DNA from: Eubacterium sp.
GTDB taxonomy: Bacteria > Bacillota > Clostridia > Lachnospirales > Lachnospiraceae
Assembly: GCA_017459675.1 (NCBI GenBank)
Contig: JAFUCM010000001.1
Location: 1 to 38,727 of the forward strand
DNA length: 38,727 bases
Direction of reading: 5' to 3'
Shown here: in pieces, positions 1-8,244 of the stretch
Position numbering within the stretch: the first letter of the stretch is position 1
Layout: the number at the start of each line of letters is the position of its first letter
The notes under the pieces: model-generated
Seen by the model: the letters and a program-made list of their open reading frames with translations, nothing else
Told to the model about the DNA's origin: nothing
Database searches by the model: none
Translations under genes and position numbers: made by a program

Positions 1-1313
1 AGCGGAGTTATCAGAATTTTGAGATTGGAACCGAGAAAATGCCGGCGGAAATTATCCGTGCATTTGCAGTCCTGAAAAAAGCTGCCGCGATTGCGAACTG
101 CCGTCTCGGCAAGCTGGACGAGCAGCGTATGGGGCTGATCAGCCAGGTCTGCGACGAGATCCTCGAAGGCAAACTGGAAGGAAATTTCCCGCTGGTGGTC
201 TGGCAGACAGGCAGCGGCACACAGTCCAACATGAATGTCAATGAGGTTGTCGCAAACCGCGGCAATGAGATTGCGGCGGAGTCCGGCATGCAGTTTGATA
301 CGGAGAAGCCGCTGCATCCGAATGATACTGTCAATATGTCCCAGAGCTCCAATGACACCTATCCGACTGCAATTCACATCGCAGCCGTAACAGAGATTGA
401 GCAGCAGCTGTATCCGTCAATTGATCATGCCATCGAAGTCCTGAAAAAGCTGGAAGAGGCACATCAGGGTGTGATCAAGAGCGGCCGTACGCATCTGATG
501 GATGCGACGCCGATTGCATTTTCACAGGAAATCAGCGGATGGCGCGCAATGCTGGAAGAAGGCAGACGCCTGATCGGATCCGCAATCCCGCATCTTTCCC
601 AGCTGGCGCTGGGCGGCACCGCGGTCGGCACCGGCATCAATGCGCCGAAGGAATTTGGTGAGGAAGTGGCGAAAGCTGTCTCTGAGCTGACCGGCAAGCC
701 GTTCGTGACCGAGCCGAACAAATTCCACGCGCTGACGTCCAAGGACGCAGTCACCTTCGCACACGGCGCGCTGAAGGCACTGGCAGCCAACATGATGAAG
801 GTGGCAAATGACGTGCGCTGGCTGGCAAGCGGTCCGCGCTGCGGTCTGGCGGAGATTACCATCCCGGCAAATGAACCGGGCAGCTCAATCATGCCGGGCA
901 AAGTCAATCCGACGCAGTGCGAGGCTATGACCATGGTCGCAGTACAGGTTATGGGAAACGATGCCGCAATCGGATTTGCAGCCTCCCAGGGCAACTTCGA
1001 ATTGAATGTATTCATGCCGGTGATCGCATACAACTTCCTGCAGTCCGTCCGGCTGCTCGCCGATGCAATCCGTTCCTTCACTGATCACTGCCTCGTCGGC
1101 ATTCAGGCAAATGAAGAACAGATGGCAGCCAACCTGCACAATTCTCTGATGCTTGTCACGGCGCTCAATCCGATCATCGGTTACGAGAACGCGGCAAAGA
1201 CCTCCCTGAAGGCATACCGCGAGAACATCTCGCTGAAAGAGGCCTGCGTGTCACTGGGGCTTCTGACAGAGGAGGAGTTTGATCAGGCAGTGCGGCCGGA
1301 GACAATGATCTGA
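1..1313 (+). CDS. fumC: Fumarate hydratase class II, 5'-truncated by the window edge
   Basis: Reversible hydration of fumarate to malate, in the cytoplasm. The reading frame is open from base 3, and the residues before the first ATG ([14 protein letters not shown]) align with the start region of FumC proteins. The true start therefore lies before the window, with roughly 25-30 residues missing. Signature blocks of the fumarase/aspartase superfamily are intact: [33 protein letters not shown] and the class II signature [15 protein letters not shown]. The C-terminal part ([14 protein letters not shown], then VRPE) matches fumarases better than aspartate ammonia-lyases, so I prefer fumC over aspA. 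It probably heads the run of plus-strand genes that follows, but a 184-bp gap with direct repeats separates it from the next gene. Confidence 0.93.
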   Translation, partial: RSYQNFEIGTEKMPAEIIRAFAVLKKAAAIANCRLGKLDEQRMGLISQVCDEILEGKLEGNFPLVVWQTGSGTQSNMNVNEVVANRGNEIAAESGMQFDTEKPLHPNDTVNMSQSSNDTYPTAIHIAAVTEIEQQLYPSIDHAIEVLKKLEEAHQGVIKSGRTHLMDATPIAFSQEISGWRAMLEEGRRLIGSAIPHLSQLALGGTAVGTGINAPKEFGEEVAKAVSELTGKPFVTEPNKFHALTSKDAVTFAHGALKALAANMMKVANDVRWLASGPRCGLAEITIPANEPGSSIMPGKVNPTQCEAMTMVAVQVMGNDAAIGFAASQGNFELNVFMPVIAYNFLQSVRLLADAIRSFTDHCLVGIQANEEQMAANLHNSLMLVTALNPIIGYENAAKTSLKAYRENISLKEACVSLGLLTEEEFDQAVRPETMI

Positions 1314-1330
1314 AGCAAGATTTTCGGGCA

Positions 1331-1435
1331 GGGCATACGAAATCAAGAAAACAGGAAGATTCGTCCGCCCCGGAATCCGGAAGAGAAGTACCAGGGGCAT
1401 ACGAAATCAAGAAAATAGGAAGATTCGTCCGCCCC
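1331..1435. repeat. Two 41-bp direct repeats, 64 bp apart
   Basis: Copies at 1331-1371 and 1395-1435 differ at one base (aagaaaAcagg versus aagaaaAtagg). They fill most of the gap between fumC and the GNAT gene. No reading frame or clear hairpin explains them. After the second copy, AGAAGTAAGG appears twice more (near 1443 and 1476), the second time overlapping the ribosome binding site of the next gene. Confidence 0.9.
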
Positions 1436-1497
1436 ACAACCTAGAAGTAAGGTGAAACGTCCCCTTTGACTCAGAGAAGTAAGGAGTACAACAAGAA

Positions 1498-1968
1498 ATG
1501 AACATTAGAAGAGCCATGGAGAAGGATCTTCCCCGCATTGATGAATTACTCAGCCAGGTATTGATGGTGCATCACAATGCGCGGCCGGATCTGTTCAAGG
1601 CGAATTGCAGAAAGTATACCGATGAAGAACTACTGGAGATTATCCGGGATGATCAGCGTCCGATCTTTGCGGCAGCAGATGAGAATGATGTGCTGATGGG
1701 GTATGCGTTCTGTGTGATTCAGCAGCATCTCAATGACAACATCCTGACTGATATCCGGACACTTTATATTGATGATCTGTGTGTAGACGAAAACCTGCGC
1801 GGCAAACACATCGGGAAGGCACTGTATGAATATGTTGTCGCCTGGGCGCGGGAACGGGATTTCTATAATGTTACACTGAATGTCTGGGAAGGCAATGACA
1901 GTGCGAAGAAGTTCTATGAGGCCTGTGGACTGGGAGTACAGAAGACGGGGATGGAGCTGATTCTCTGA
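1498..1968 (+). CDS. GNAT-family N-acetyltransferase
   Basis: A 156-residue protein of the usual size for a single-domain GNAT enzyme, which moves an acetyl group from acetyl-CoA to an amine. The acetyl-CoA-binding motif A is visible as LYIDDLCVDENLRGKHIGKAL (residues about 89-109), with the pyrophosphate loop RGKHIG at 101-106. Motif B follows as NVWEGNDSAKKFYEACGL. The ATG at 1498 is preceded by AAGGAG at 1481-1486, a rather long spacing of 11. The substrate cannot be read from the sequence. The Nudix gene starts 38 bp downstream, so co-transcription is likely. Confidence 0.85.
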   Translation: MNIRRAMEKDLPRIDELLSQVLMVHHNARPDLFKANCRKYTDEELLEIIRDDQRPIFAAADENDVLMGYAFCVIQQHLNDNILTDIRTLYIDDLCVDENLRGKHIGKALYEYVVAWARERDFYNVTLNVWEGNDSAKKFYEACGLGVQKTGMELIL

Positions 1969-2005
1969 TTCGACTCGACAGAATATAGAGAAAACTGGAG
2001 AAAAT

Positions 2006-2482
2006 ATGGTTGGATTAAGCACGCTCTGCTACATTGAGCAGGACGGAAAATATCTTATGCTCCACAGAGTAAAGAAGGAGCATGACATCAATAAAGACAA
2101 ATGGATCGGTGTCGGCGGACACTTTGAGGCGGATGAAAGCCCGGAGGAATGCCTGCTCCGTGAGGTGAAGGAGGAGACCGGCCTGACGCTGACCTCCTGG
2201 CGGTACCGCGGAATTGTGACATTCGTATCAGGCGATGGTGTAACGGAATACATGTCCCTGTTTACAGCTGACGGATTTACCGGCAGCATGATTGAATGTG
2301 ATGAGGGCGAGCTGGTCTGGATTGAGAAAACAAAGATCAATGATCTGGAGCTGTGGGAAGGTGATAAAATCTTCTTCCGGCTGCTGGATGAGGAGCGGCC
2401 GTTTTTCTCATTGAAACTGGTTTATGACGGCAGCGGCAATCTGACAGAGGCGTCGCTGGACGGAAGAGAGCTGGCAATCTGA
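2006..2482 (+). CDS. Nudix hydrolase, probably 8-oxo-dGTP diphosphatase-like
   Basis: A 158-residue protein with a complete Nudix box (GX5EX7REUXEEXGU) at residues 38-60: GHFEADESPEECLLREVKEE followed by TGL. The two Glu of REVKEE would bind the catalytic metal. The N-terminus (TLCYIEQDGKYLMLHRVKK) resembles MutT/NUDT1-type enzymes that hydrolyse oxidised nucleotides, but other nucleoside-diphosphate substrates are possible. GGAGA lies just before the ATG. It sits between the acetyltransferase and glf with gaps of 37 and 21 bp, which suggests one transcription unit. Confidence 0.87.
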   Translation: MVGLSTLCYIEQDGKYLMLHRVKKEHDINKDKWIGVGGHFEADESPEECLLREVKEETGLTLTSWRYRGIVTFVSGDGVTEYMSLFTADGFTGSMIECDEGELVWIEKTKINDLELWEGDKIFFRLLDEERPFFSLKLVYDGSGNLTEASLDGRELAI

Positions 2483-2503
2483 CACAAGCATGAGGAAATC
2501 AAT

Positions 2504-3622
2504 ATGAAATACGACTATCTGGTTGTCGGCGCCGGCCTCTACGGCGCTGTATTCGCGCACGAAGCAAAGAAATCCGGGAAATCGGTTCTGGTGATCGACA
2601 AGCGTCCGAACATCGCCGGAAATGTTTACACGGAGCAGATCGAGGGAATCCATGTGCACAAATACGGCGCGCATATTTTCCACACGAATCTGAAGCATGT
2701 CTGGGAGTACATCAATCAGTTTGCGACATTCAACCGGTTCACCAATTCGCCGGTTGCAAATTACCACGGCGAGCTGTATTCGCTTCCGTTTAACATGTAC
2801 ACCTTTAATAAAATGTGGGGCGTCGTGACGCCGGAAGAGGCGGCTGCGAAGATTGAGGAGCAGCGGCGCGCGGCCGGCATTACGGAGCCGAAGAATCTGG
2901 AAGAGCAGGCGATCAGCCTTGTCGGAACGGATATCTATGAGAAGCTGGTAAAGGGCTACACGGAGAAGCAGTGGGGCAGACCATGCACAGAGCTGCCGGC
3001 ATTTATTATCAAACGTCTGCCGGTACGCCTGACGTTTGACAACAATTATTTTAATGCGCTCTATCAGGGAATTCCGGTCGGCGGATACACGCAGATGGTC
3101 GCGAATATGCTGGATGGCATCGAAGTGGGGCTGAATACCGATTATCTCGCTGACAGAGAAACGCTGAATGATCTGGCGGAGAAGGTGGTCTATACCGGTC
3201 CGGTTGACGCATATTTCGGATTCCGGCTCGGCACACTGGAATACCGTTCTGTGCGGTTCGAAAATGAAGTGCTGGACCAGCCGAATTTTCAGGGAAATGC
3301 AGCGGTCAACTACACGGACCGCGAGACGCCCTGGACACGTATCATCGAGCATAAATGGTTTGAATTCGGAAAGGATGCGGAGGGGAATGATCTGCCGAAA
3401 ACGGTCATCAGCCGCGAGTTCAGTTCCGAATGGAAGCCGGGCGATGAGCCGTATTATCCGGTAAATGATGAGAAAAACGGTGCGCTTTACAGTGCATACA
3501 AAGCGCTGGCGGACAAGGAAGAAAAGGTTATTTTCGGCGGCCGGCTGGGTGAGTACAAATATTACGATATGGATGCCGTGATTGCATCGGCACTCGAAAA
3601 ATGTGAAAAGATATTTGGATGA
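2504..3622 (+). CDS. glf: UDP-galactopyranose mutase
   Basis: Flavoenzyme that interconverts UDP-galactopyranose and UDP-galactofuranose, the donor for galactofuranose in surface polysaccharides. At 372 residues it matches the usual bacterial Glf length. The N-terminal Rossmann FAD motif is VVGAGLYGAVFAHE (residues about 6-19), followed by the Glf-specific IDKRPNIAGNVYTE and KYGAHIFHTN. Conserved active-site regions include FNRFTNSPVA, GYTEKQWGRP, RLPVRLTFDNNYFN, the middle-region GPVDAYFGFRLGTLEYRS and the C-terminal GRLGEYKYYDMD. The start ATG at 2504 has AGGAAA upstream. No glycosyltransferase or polysaccharide cluster surrounds it here. Confidence 0.96.
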   Translation: MKYDYLVVGAGLYGAVFAHEAKKSGKSVLVIDKRPNIAGNVYTEQIEGIHVHKYGAHIFHTNLKHVWEYINQFATFNRFTNSPVANYHGELYSLPFNMYTFNKMWGVVTPEEAAAKIEEQRRAAGITEPKNLEEQAISLVGTDIYEKLVKGYTEKQWGRPCTELPAFIIKRLPVRLTFDNNYFNALYQGIPVGGYTQMVANMLDGIEVGLNTDYLADRETLNDLAEKVVYTGPVDAYFGFRLGTLEYRSVRFENEVLDQPNFQGNAAVNYTDRETPWTRIIEHKWFEFGKDAEGNDLPKTVISREFSSEWKPGDEPYYPVNDEKNGALYSAYKALADKEEKVIFGGRLGEYKYYDMDAVIASALEKCEKIFG

Positions 3623-3665
3623 AAAACTGCTGCAGCAGTGCAGGGTACTTTAGGGATTGAGCAGA

Positions 3666-4412
3666 TTGAGAAAATACAAAGCAGTGTTTTTTGATATGGA
3701 CGGAACCGTTCTGAATACATTGGAGGACCTGACAATTGCATTGAATTATGCGATGGAGCAGACCGGCCACCGGCATGATTATACGATGGAAACCGTCAGG
3801 TGTTTCTTCGGCAGCGGAATCCGCGTTGCGATCCGGCGCGCGCTGGCGCTGGAGAATAATCCGGAGATGCAGGCGGAGGATCTGATCCGGATCGATACGG
3901 AAGCGGATCCGGAAAATGCCGGCAGTTCAGCACGCAGCGACAGAAAGTACAGGGAGCCAGATGAAATTCGCCGGATCCGCACAGTCTACCAGCCGTACTA
4001 TGAGCAGCACTGCAATGATCATACGGTGCCCTATCCGGGAATTATGGAACTCCTTGAGGAACTGCGCCAGAGAGGAATCCGGACTGCAGTCATTTCCAAC
4101 AAGCCGGATGCTGCTGTGCAGATTCTTGCGGATGAGCTGTTTCCGGGCCTGTTTGATTTCGCAGCAGGCGAGAAACCCGGAACGGCACGCAAACCGGCGC
4201 CGGATCTGGTGCTGGAGACTGCAGATGCCATGCAGTTAAAGGCGGAAGAAATTCTGTACGTCGGCGACTCGGAAATTGATTTGCAGACGGCAGCGAATGC
4301 AGGCATGGACTGCGCTGCTGTGACCTGGGGATTTCGGAACAGGGAGATGCTGACAAAACTGCAGCCCGCGTATCTGATTGATGACACCGCCGGGCTGCCG
4401 GGGTTGCTATAA
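3666..4412 (+). CDS. HAD-superfamily phosphatase, phosphoglycolate phosphatase-like
   Basis: Haloacid dehalogenase-type hydrolase with all four motifs: I FFDMDGTVLNT, II VISNKPD, III the Lys of RKPAPD, and IV YVGDSEIDLQTAANAG. Length and order fit the Gph/PGP group (2-phosphoglycolate or related phosphates), but HAD substrates cannot be assigned from sequence. The frame opens with TTG at 3657. I prefer the TTG at 3666, because AGGG at 3652-3655 is 10 bases from it and only 1 base from 3657; no ATG is suitably placed. The cap region carries an unusual hydrophilic stretch (about residues 78-105, rich in D, E, R and S) that typical Gph proteins lack. It starts 43 bp after glf and ends before a terminator. 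Confidence 0.83.
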   Translation: MRKYKAVFFDMDGTVLNTLEDLTIALNYAMEQTGHRHDYTMETVRCFFGSGIRVAIRRALALENNPEMQAEDLIRIDTEADPENAGSSARSDRKYREPDEIRRIRTVYQPYYEQHCNDHTVPYPGIMELLEELRQRGIRTAVISNKPDAAVQILADELFPGLFDFAAGEKPGTARKPAPDLVLETADAMQLKAEEILYVGDSEIDLQTAANAGMDCAAVTWGFRNREMLTKLQPAYLIDDTAGLPGLL

Positions 4413-4428
4413 GAAAATGATGGGAGAG

Positions 4429-4475
4429 GCTGTCGAACCAGGCACATGAATGTGCAGGCTGGCAGCTTCTTTTTT
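4429..4475 (+). terminator. Rho-independent terminator after the HAD phosphatase
   Basis: GCTGTC (4429-4434) pairs with GGCAGC (4461-4466), and an inner hairpin GCACAT/ATGTGC lies between them. A T-rich run (TTCTTTTTT) follows at 4467-4475. It closes the fumC-to-HAD gene run. Confidence 0.6.
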
Positions 4476-4515
4476 GGTGACAGAAACCCCCTTGCGTTTG
4501 CTGCGTATAATCTGC

Positions 4516-4544
4516 TTGCATGTTGTGGACAGATATGTTATATT
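4516..4544 (+). promoter_or_regulatory. Promoter of the PadR operon
   Basis: TTGCAT (4516-4521), 17-bp spacer, TATATT (4539-4544). It lies 83 bp upstream of the PadR start codon and just upstream of the palindromic operator. A second TATAAT at 4506-4511 has no good -35 partner. Confidence 0.55.
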
Positions 4545-4570
4545 TACTACGACAGACATAGTACGACAGG

Positions 4571-4595
4571 CGTTACAATGTCAGACGTTGTAACG
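4571..4595. promoter_or_regulatory. Palindromic operator upstream of padR
   Basis: Perfect 8-bp inverted repeat CGTTACAA / TTGTAACG separated by 9 bp. It is flanked by three direct copies of ACGACAG (near 4550, 4563 and 4594). The position downstream of the promoter and just ahead of a PadR gene fits autorepression, as is common for PadR proteins. The binding partner is inferred, not shown. Confidence 0.6.
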
Positions 4596-4626
4596 ACAGA
4601 CGTAAGTATAGAAGAAGGTGGTGCAT

Positions 4627-4959
4627 ATGAATATCAGCAGTGATGTCATTCGCGGCTATAATGACACGATTATCCTGTATCTTCTGCTGGATGCTCCTTC
4701 CTACGGTTATGAGATTTCCCGCAGGATCCGGGAATTGTCAGAAGAGAAGTACGTGATTAAAGAAACAACGCTCTATTCTGCATTTACCCGGATGGAGAAG
4801 AACGGATATATCGAGTCATTTTACCAGACCGCAGAGAATGGAAAGCGGCGGACGTATTACAGAATTACAGACAGCGGCCGGGCGTATTATCAGGAAAAAT
4901 GTGCCGAGTGGCAGCTGACCAAAGAAGTTGTGGAGCGGTTTATTCTGGACGCCGAGTAG
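4627..4959 (+). CDS. PadR-family transcriptional regulator
   Basis: A 110-residue winged-helix repressor of the short PadR type. The family pattern is clear: ILYLLLDAPSYGYEISRRI, then the recognition region IKETTLYSAFTRMEKNGYIES and the wing GKRRTYYRITDSGRAYY. The ATG at 4627 is chosen because AAGAAGG (4612-4618) sits 8 bases upstream; two in-frame GTG codons at 4618 and 4621 overlap that site. It heads an operon with a DUF1700-like and a DUF4097 protein, an arrangement often seen in Bacillota, where PadR controls membrane or envelope-stress genes. The palindrome at 4571-4595 is the likely operator. The inducing signal is unknown. Confidence 0.9.
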   Translation: MNISSDVIRGYNDTIILYLLLDAPSYGYEISRRIRELSEEKYVIKETTLYSAFTRMEKNGYIESFYQTAENGKRRTYYRITDSGRAYYQEKCAEWQLTKEVVERFILDAE

Positions 4960-5022
4960 ATTTTCCGGAATTTGAAAATTCCGGATCACCGGCAGAAAAG
5001 AATACAGACGGAGGATAAGAAG

Positions 5023-6012
5023 ATGGAAACAATCAAAAATTATCTTGAATCAATGTTTGCGGCGCTTCCGAATACATCGGAGGTGCTGAAGGCCAAATAC
5101 GAACTCGGCCAGATGATGGAAGATAAATATACGGAACTGATCGAAGAAGGCAAGGCGGAAAATGAGGCAGTCGGCATTGTGATTTCAGAGTTCGGCAATC
5201 TGGACGAACTCGCAGAAGCACTGGGAATCGAGGAAATTCTGCGGGCGGGCGAACCGGAATCAGCACCGCTCCTGTCACAGGATGCGGCACGGGAATATAT
5301 TGCGGATGCCAGCCGCACGGGATTTCTGACGGGACTCGGCGTACTGCTCTGCATCTGCAGTCCGGCACCGTCTGCAGCAGTTGCCGAGCTGAACAGTCCG
5401 CTGGCAGAGGCAGTCACCACTGCAATGCTGTTTCTCTTAGTTGCCGCAGGCGTCGGACTTTTCATTTACAGCTCCGTGCGCATGAGCCGGCACAGCGCTG
5501 TGCAGAAGCGGCAGTGCCGCATTGATTACGGGACAGCGGCATGGGTCAACGAACAGCGGGAGAGTTTCCGCAGCACAAGGGCGCTGTTTCTGGCAGCCGG
5601 TGTAATTCTCTGCATCATTTCTGTCGTCCCGGAGTCCGTAATGGGAATTCTGGACCACAGCACCGGCCTGGTCATGGGCTTTTCCGCGGCACTGATTTTC
5701 ATTTTTGTCGGAATCGGTGTCATGATGATTGTAAGTGTTTCGCAGCGCAGCGATGCCTACAATAAACTGCTGAACCTGAATGCATCCGGCACGGTCGGAA
5801 GCACATACCGCGGCAGCGGCGAAGATGACGACGTTTATTATGAAAATAACACGGTGGGTGCTGTCATGTCCGTCTACTGGCCTACAATCACCTGTATTTA
5901 CCTGATCTGGAGCTTCCTCACATTCCGCTGGGGATTCACCTGGATTATCTGGCCGATTGCCGCAATTGTTGAGACACTGATCAAGCGGACATTGGGCACC
6001 AGGAGAGTCTGA
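5023..6012 (+). CDS. DUF1700-like multi-pass membrane protein
   Basis: A 329-residue protein beginning at the ATG at 5023, which has GGAGG at 5010-5014. A longer in-frame opening from 4972 lacks a ribosome binding site. Residues 1-75 form a soluble, helical, acidic domain (EVLKAKYELGQMMEDKYTEL, then GNLDELAEALGI), typical of the DUF1700/HAAS or permease-prefix domain found beside PadR genes. The rest has about five or six hydrophobic segments, for example near residues 105-120, 128-150, 187-207, 216-240, 275-292 and 300-318. The function is not established; the family is linked to PadR-controlled envelope modules. It lies 63 bp after padR and 56 bp before the DUF4097 gene. Confidence 0.8.
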   Translation: METIKNYLESMFAALPNTSEVLKAKYELGQMMEDKYTELIEEGKAENEAVGIVISEFGNLDELAEALGIEEILRAGEPESAPLLSQDAAREYIADASRTGFLTGLGVLLCICSPAPSAAVAELNSPLAEAVTTAMLFLLVAAGVGLFIYSSVRMSRHSAVQKRQCRIDYGTAAWVNEQRESFRSTRALFLAAGVILCIISVVPESVMGILDHSTGLVMGFSAALIFIFVGIGVMMIVSVSQRSDAYNKLLNLNASGTVGSTYRGSGEDDDVYYENNTVGAVMSVYWPTITCIYLIWSFLTFRWGFTWIIWPIAAIVETLIKRTLGTRRV

Positions 6013-6068
6013 ACCTGCCTGACAGGTGAAATGCTGCAGGATATTTACAGAATGAGGAGGCAGAGGGC

Positions 6069-6878
6069 ATGAAGAAGAATATCTATCTGACGGTCATCAC
6101 CCTGATTACCATAGGCTGTATCATCGGCGGAATGCTGTATCACACCGGCGGGCTGCCGGGGCTTCGGCCGGATAAAAGTATCACCCGCAAAACCGAAACC
6201 ATCTTTCAGGAAGACGGAGCGGTCACGGCGGTTTCGCTGGATTCGGAAGTGATGGATGTGCGGTTCCGGACAGGTGAAAAACTGGAAATTGCTTACGGGG
6301 GAAATGAAAAGCTGAAACCGGAGATTTCGCTGCAGGACGGGACACTGACGATTACACAGCGCGGCAAAGTCAGAAGCAGATTCAATCTTTTCGGGTTCGG
6401 GAAAAACGGCGCACGGCTGGATGTAACGATTCCTTCCGGCACGAAACTGGAGAACTTCACGAGTCAGATCGATGCCTGCGACATGGAAATTGCGCAGCTT
6501 GCAATCGCAGATGTAAAGATTCACGGAAATATAGGAGATATTAAAGTGGCCGGCACTGCATTTGACAGGACGGACATTTCACTCAACACAGGAGATCTGG
6601 AAGTCGAAGATGCGTCGCTTGGCACCGGAACAATTGGGATGAATACAGGCGACACCGATGTGAAAAACTGTACATTTGAAGAGCTTCTTGTGACCGGCGA
6701 TGTGGGAGATATAGATGTCGTGCTGGCGGGAGACCGGAGTACATACGCGATTAATCTTTCAACGGATATGGGCGAAGTAGAGATTTTCGACAGAGATGAG
6801 GGAAGAAGCTTTTCGCAGGAGGGGAGCGGTCCGTCACTGACTGTGGAAAACAATGTCGGGGACATTGAAGTGAAATAA
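6069..6878 (+). CDS. DUF4097 beta-strand repeat protein, membrane-tethered
   Basis: A 269-residue protein with one N-terminal hydrophobic segment (about residues 4-23, signal or anchor) and then a repetitive beta-rich domain. Short repeated units such as HGNIGDIKV, SLNTGDLEVED, GMNTGDTDVKN, TGDVGDIDV and NNVGDIEVK give the DUF4097 (putative adhesin-like beta-helix) pattern. A good AGGAGG lies 9-14 bases before the ATG. It is the third gene of the PadR operon and ends just before a strong hairpin. The biochemical role is unknown; an extracytoplasmic location is inferred from the N-terminal anchor. Confidence 0.85.
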   Translation: MKKNIYLTVITLITIGCIIGGMLYHTGGLPGLRPDKSITRKTETIFQEDGAVTAVSLDSEVMDVRFRTGEKLEIAYGGNEKLKPEISLQDGTLTITQRGKVRSRFNLFGFGKNGARLDVTIPSGTKLENFTSQIDACDMEIAQLAIADVKIHGNIGDIKVAGTAFDRTDISLNTGDLEVEDASLGTGTIGMNTGDTDVKNCTFEELLVTGDVGDIDVVLAGDRSTYAINLSTDMGEVEIFDRDEGRSFSQEGSGPSLTVENNVGDIEVK

Positions 6879-6895
6879 CGGAAGAACAGATACTA

Positions 6896-6944
6896 AAAAA
6901 ATACCACCGATGGAACGTACAGTTTACGTCCACGGTGGTATTTT
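6896..6944. terminator. Bidirectional terminator between the DUF4097 gene and the 42-residue gene
   Basis: AAAATACCACCG pairs with CGGTGGTATTTT, with a nested TGGAACGTA/TTACGTCCA extension. A-tract on one side and T-tract on the other let it act in both directions, which fits its place between two convergent genes. Confidence 0.85.
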
Positions 6945-6954
6945 AACATGCAGA

Positions 6955-7083
6955 TTATTCGTCCCGGTCATCCGGCTTGTCAAATCCGGACACAGCGGAA
7001 ACAGCAGAGATGATTGCAATCAGCACTGCGAACAGCGCCATAAATCCAAATACACAAAGTCCAACAATTGCTCCGATCGGCAT
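6955..7083 (-). CDS. Small single-pass membrane protein (42 residues)
   Basis: Short minus-strand gene running from ATG (7083-7081) to TAA (6957-6955). The product starts MPIGAIVGLCVFGFMALFAV, continues with more hydrophobic residues and ends with a charged tail FDKPDDRDE. It is thus one transmembrane helix with a short acidic tail. Support for reality: GGAGG (complement of 7092-7096) exactly 8 bases before the ATG, a consensus-like promoter at 7133-7161, and a shared terminator right after the stop. No function is recognised. It resembles small membrane peptides that modulate larger membrane proteins, but that is only analogy. Confidence 0.72.
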   Translation of the reverse strand: MPIGAIVGLCVFGFMALFAVLIAIISAVSAVSGFDKPDDRDE

Positions 7084-7132
7084 ATTCAGAACCTCCAGAT
7101 TCAAGTGCGAATGTGATCAACAGCTATTTATA

Positions 7133-7161
7133 AATATATATGATTTAGCCGGGTATTTCAA
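7133..7161 (-). promoter_or_regulatory. Promoter of the 42-residue membrane protein
   Basis: On the minus strand: TTGAAA (7161-7156), 17-bp spacer, TATATT (7138-7133). It lies about 50 bp upstream of the start codon. Confidence 0.5.
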
Positions 7162-7194
7162 GTGGCGCAGGCAGCCGTATCACAGGAAAACTGT

Positions 7195-7237
7195 GCAGAA
7201 CCGGGCAAACATTCCGGCAGAACCGGTGCAGAACCGG
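7195..7237. repeat. GCAGAACCGG repeated three times
   Basis: The 10-mer occurs at 7195-7204, 7217-7226 and 7228-7237, a spacing of 22 and then 11 bp. It lies between the promoter at 7133-7161 and the end of the DUF1638 gene. No function is evident. Confidence 0.75.
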
Positions 7238-7259
7238 ACAGAAACTGCCCCAAACGGGA

Positions 7260-8045
7260 TCAAGCGGAAAATCCCGGCGCCGGCACCTTCTTGATCACAT
7301 TTGCATCATAGGACGGAACGGCCATCTCGCCCGGCTCCAGAATCAGGAAATCATTTTCATTCCAGTCACCGGCAATCATTTTCTCCATAAGACTCATGTC
7401 GCCGTCGAGTTCACTGTATTCCCAGCCGAGATATTCTGCAGCCTTCTTAGTGACTTCCGTATAGCGGGGCTTGTCCAGATAAGGCATTTTGATATAGGCA
7501 TTTGCGTGATAATTCTTCAGACCGCCCAGCTCTTCAATCAGGAAATCGATCGTATCCTCGTCGTAGTCCATGTCCGCATAGTATTTCCGCAGGCGGTTCG
7601 TCCGCGCTTCCCCGTACATATCGGAATGATCGATCCAGCCCGCCGTGTACCAGAAGCAGCCCGGCATGTCATTAAAGACTTTGGTGTAACGCTCTTTGGA
7701 TCCCAGAAACAGCGTAATACAGTCGTGCGCCTTCGGGATCACAATGCGGTGTTTGCGCGCAAAGACCCCGGTGATTGCATTGGAGCACAGCCCGTATCCG
7801 AGCAGGATGGCTTCATAATCATCCGGCACACCGCCGCCCGCACCGGTGTCGACGACCGGATTGGTGTAGGGATCTTCGCCGGATTCGATTGCGTCGATTT
7901 CCTTCTGGAGGATCGGCGGGAGCTGTTCCGGGCGGTCGTGATAGCCCTGCCGCATCCAGGTGATGTCAACCACATTGTCGGAAAGTGCACACAGATAGGA
8001 TAACTCTCTGGTCAATACTTTGCAGGCAATTAATTTCAGACGCAT
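7260..8045 (-). CDS. DUF1638 domain-containing protein
   Basis: A 261-residue cytoplasmic protein. Family hallmarks visible are the N-terminal LKLIACKVLTREL, the central LGYGLCSNAITGV and VIPKAHDCITLFLGSKERY, and the C-terminal DFLILEPGEM. DUF1638 proteins occur in anaerobes, often near corrinoid or methyltransferase genes, but their reaction is not established and no such genes lie here. GGAG stands 8 bases before the ATG. It is transcribed away from trpB across a 199-bp divergent region. The ending is close to the GCAGAACCGG repeats, and no clear terminator hairpin was found directly after the stop. Confidence 0.82.
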   Translation of the reverse strand: MRLKLIACKVLTRELSYLCALSDNVVDITWMRQGYHDRPEQLPPILQKEIDAIESGEDPYTNPVVDTGAGGGVPDDYEAILLGYGLCSNAITGVFARKHRIVIPKAHDCITLFLGSKERYTKVFNDMPGCFWYTAGWIDHSDMYGEARTNRLRKYYADMDYDEDTIDFLIEELGGLKNYHANAYIKMPYLDKPRYTEVTKKAAEYLGWEYSELDGDMSLMEKMIAGDWNENDFLILEPGEMAVPSYDANVIKKVPAPGFSA

Positions 8046-8182
8046 TTTTATTCTCCATAAGTATAGATGGAATATAGATTCATCGGGTTTCTGTCTGTTG
8101 TCATTATTGCAGAAATAGATATTGGATACAACCGGTTTTTCTGCGGAAAAGTCAGATTTTTTCGTTCAGAACGTGCCAGTTA

Positions 8183-8191
8183 TGCTATAAT
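8183..8191 (+). promoter_or_regulatory. Extended -10 promoter of trpB
   Basis: TGC-TATAAT at 8183-8191, an extended -10 element. The -35 region (around TTCGTT, 8161-8166) is weak. It lies 53 bp before the chosen start codon. The leader is too short for a T-box or an attenuator. Confidence 0.55.
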
Positions 8192-8244
8192 CAGATGGTA
8201 TCTTTTCGGGCAGCATGGATTTACAACAAAGAGAGGACATCATT

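Noticed and set aside
1-1313. aspA (aspartate ammonia-lyase) as an alternative to fumC
   Set aside because: The superfamily is shared, but the segments around [27 protein letters not shown] and VRPE resemble class II fumarase more.
4446-4643. 65-codon open frame over the PadR promoter region
   Set aside because: It overlaps the terminator, promoter and operator and the first codons of padR, has no ribosome binding site, and its composition is not protein-like.
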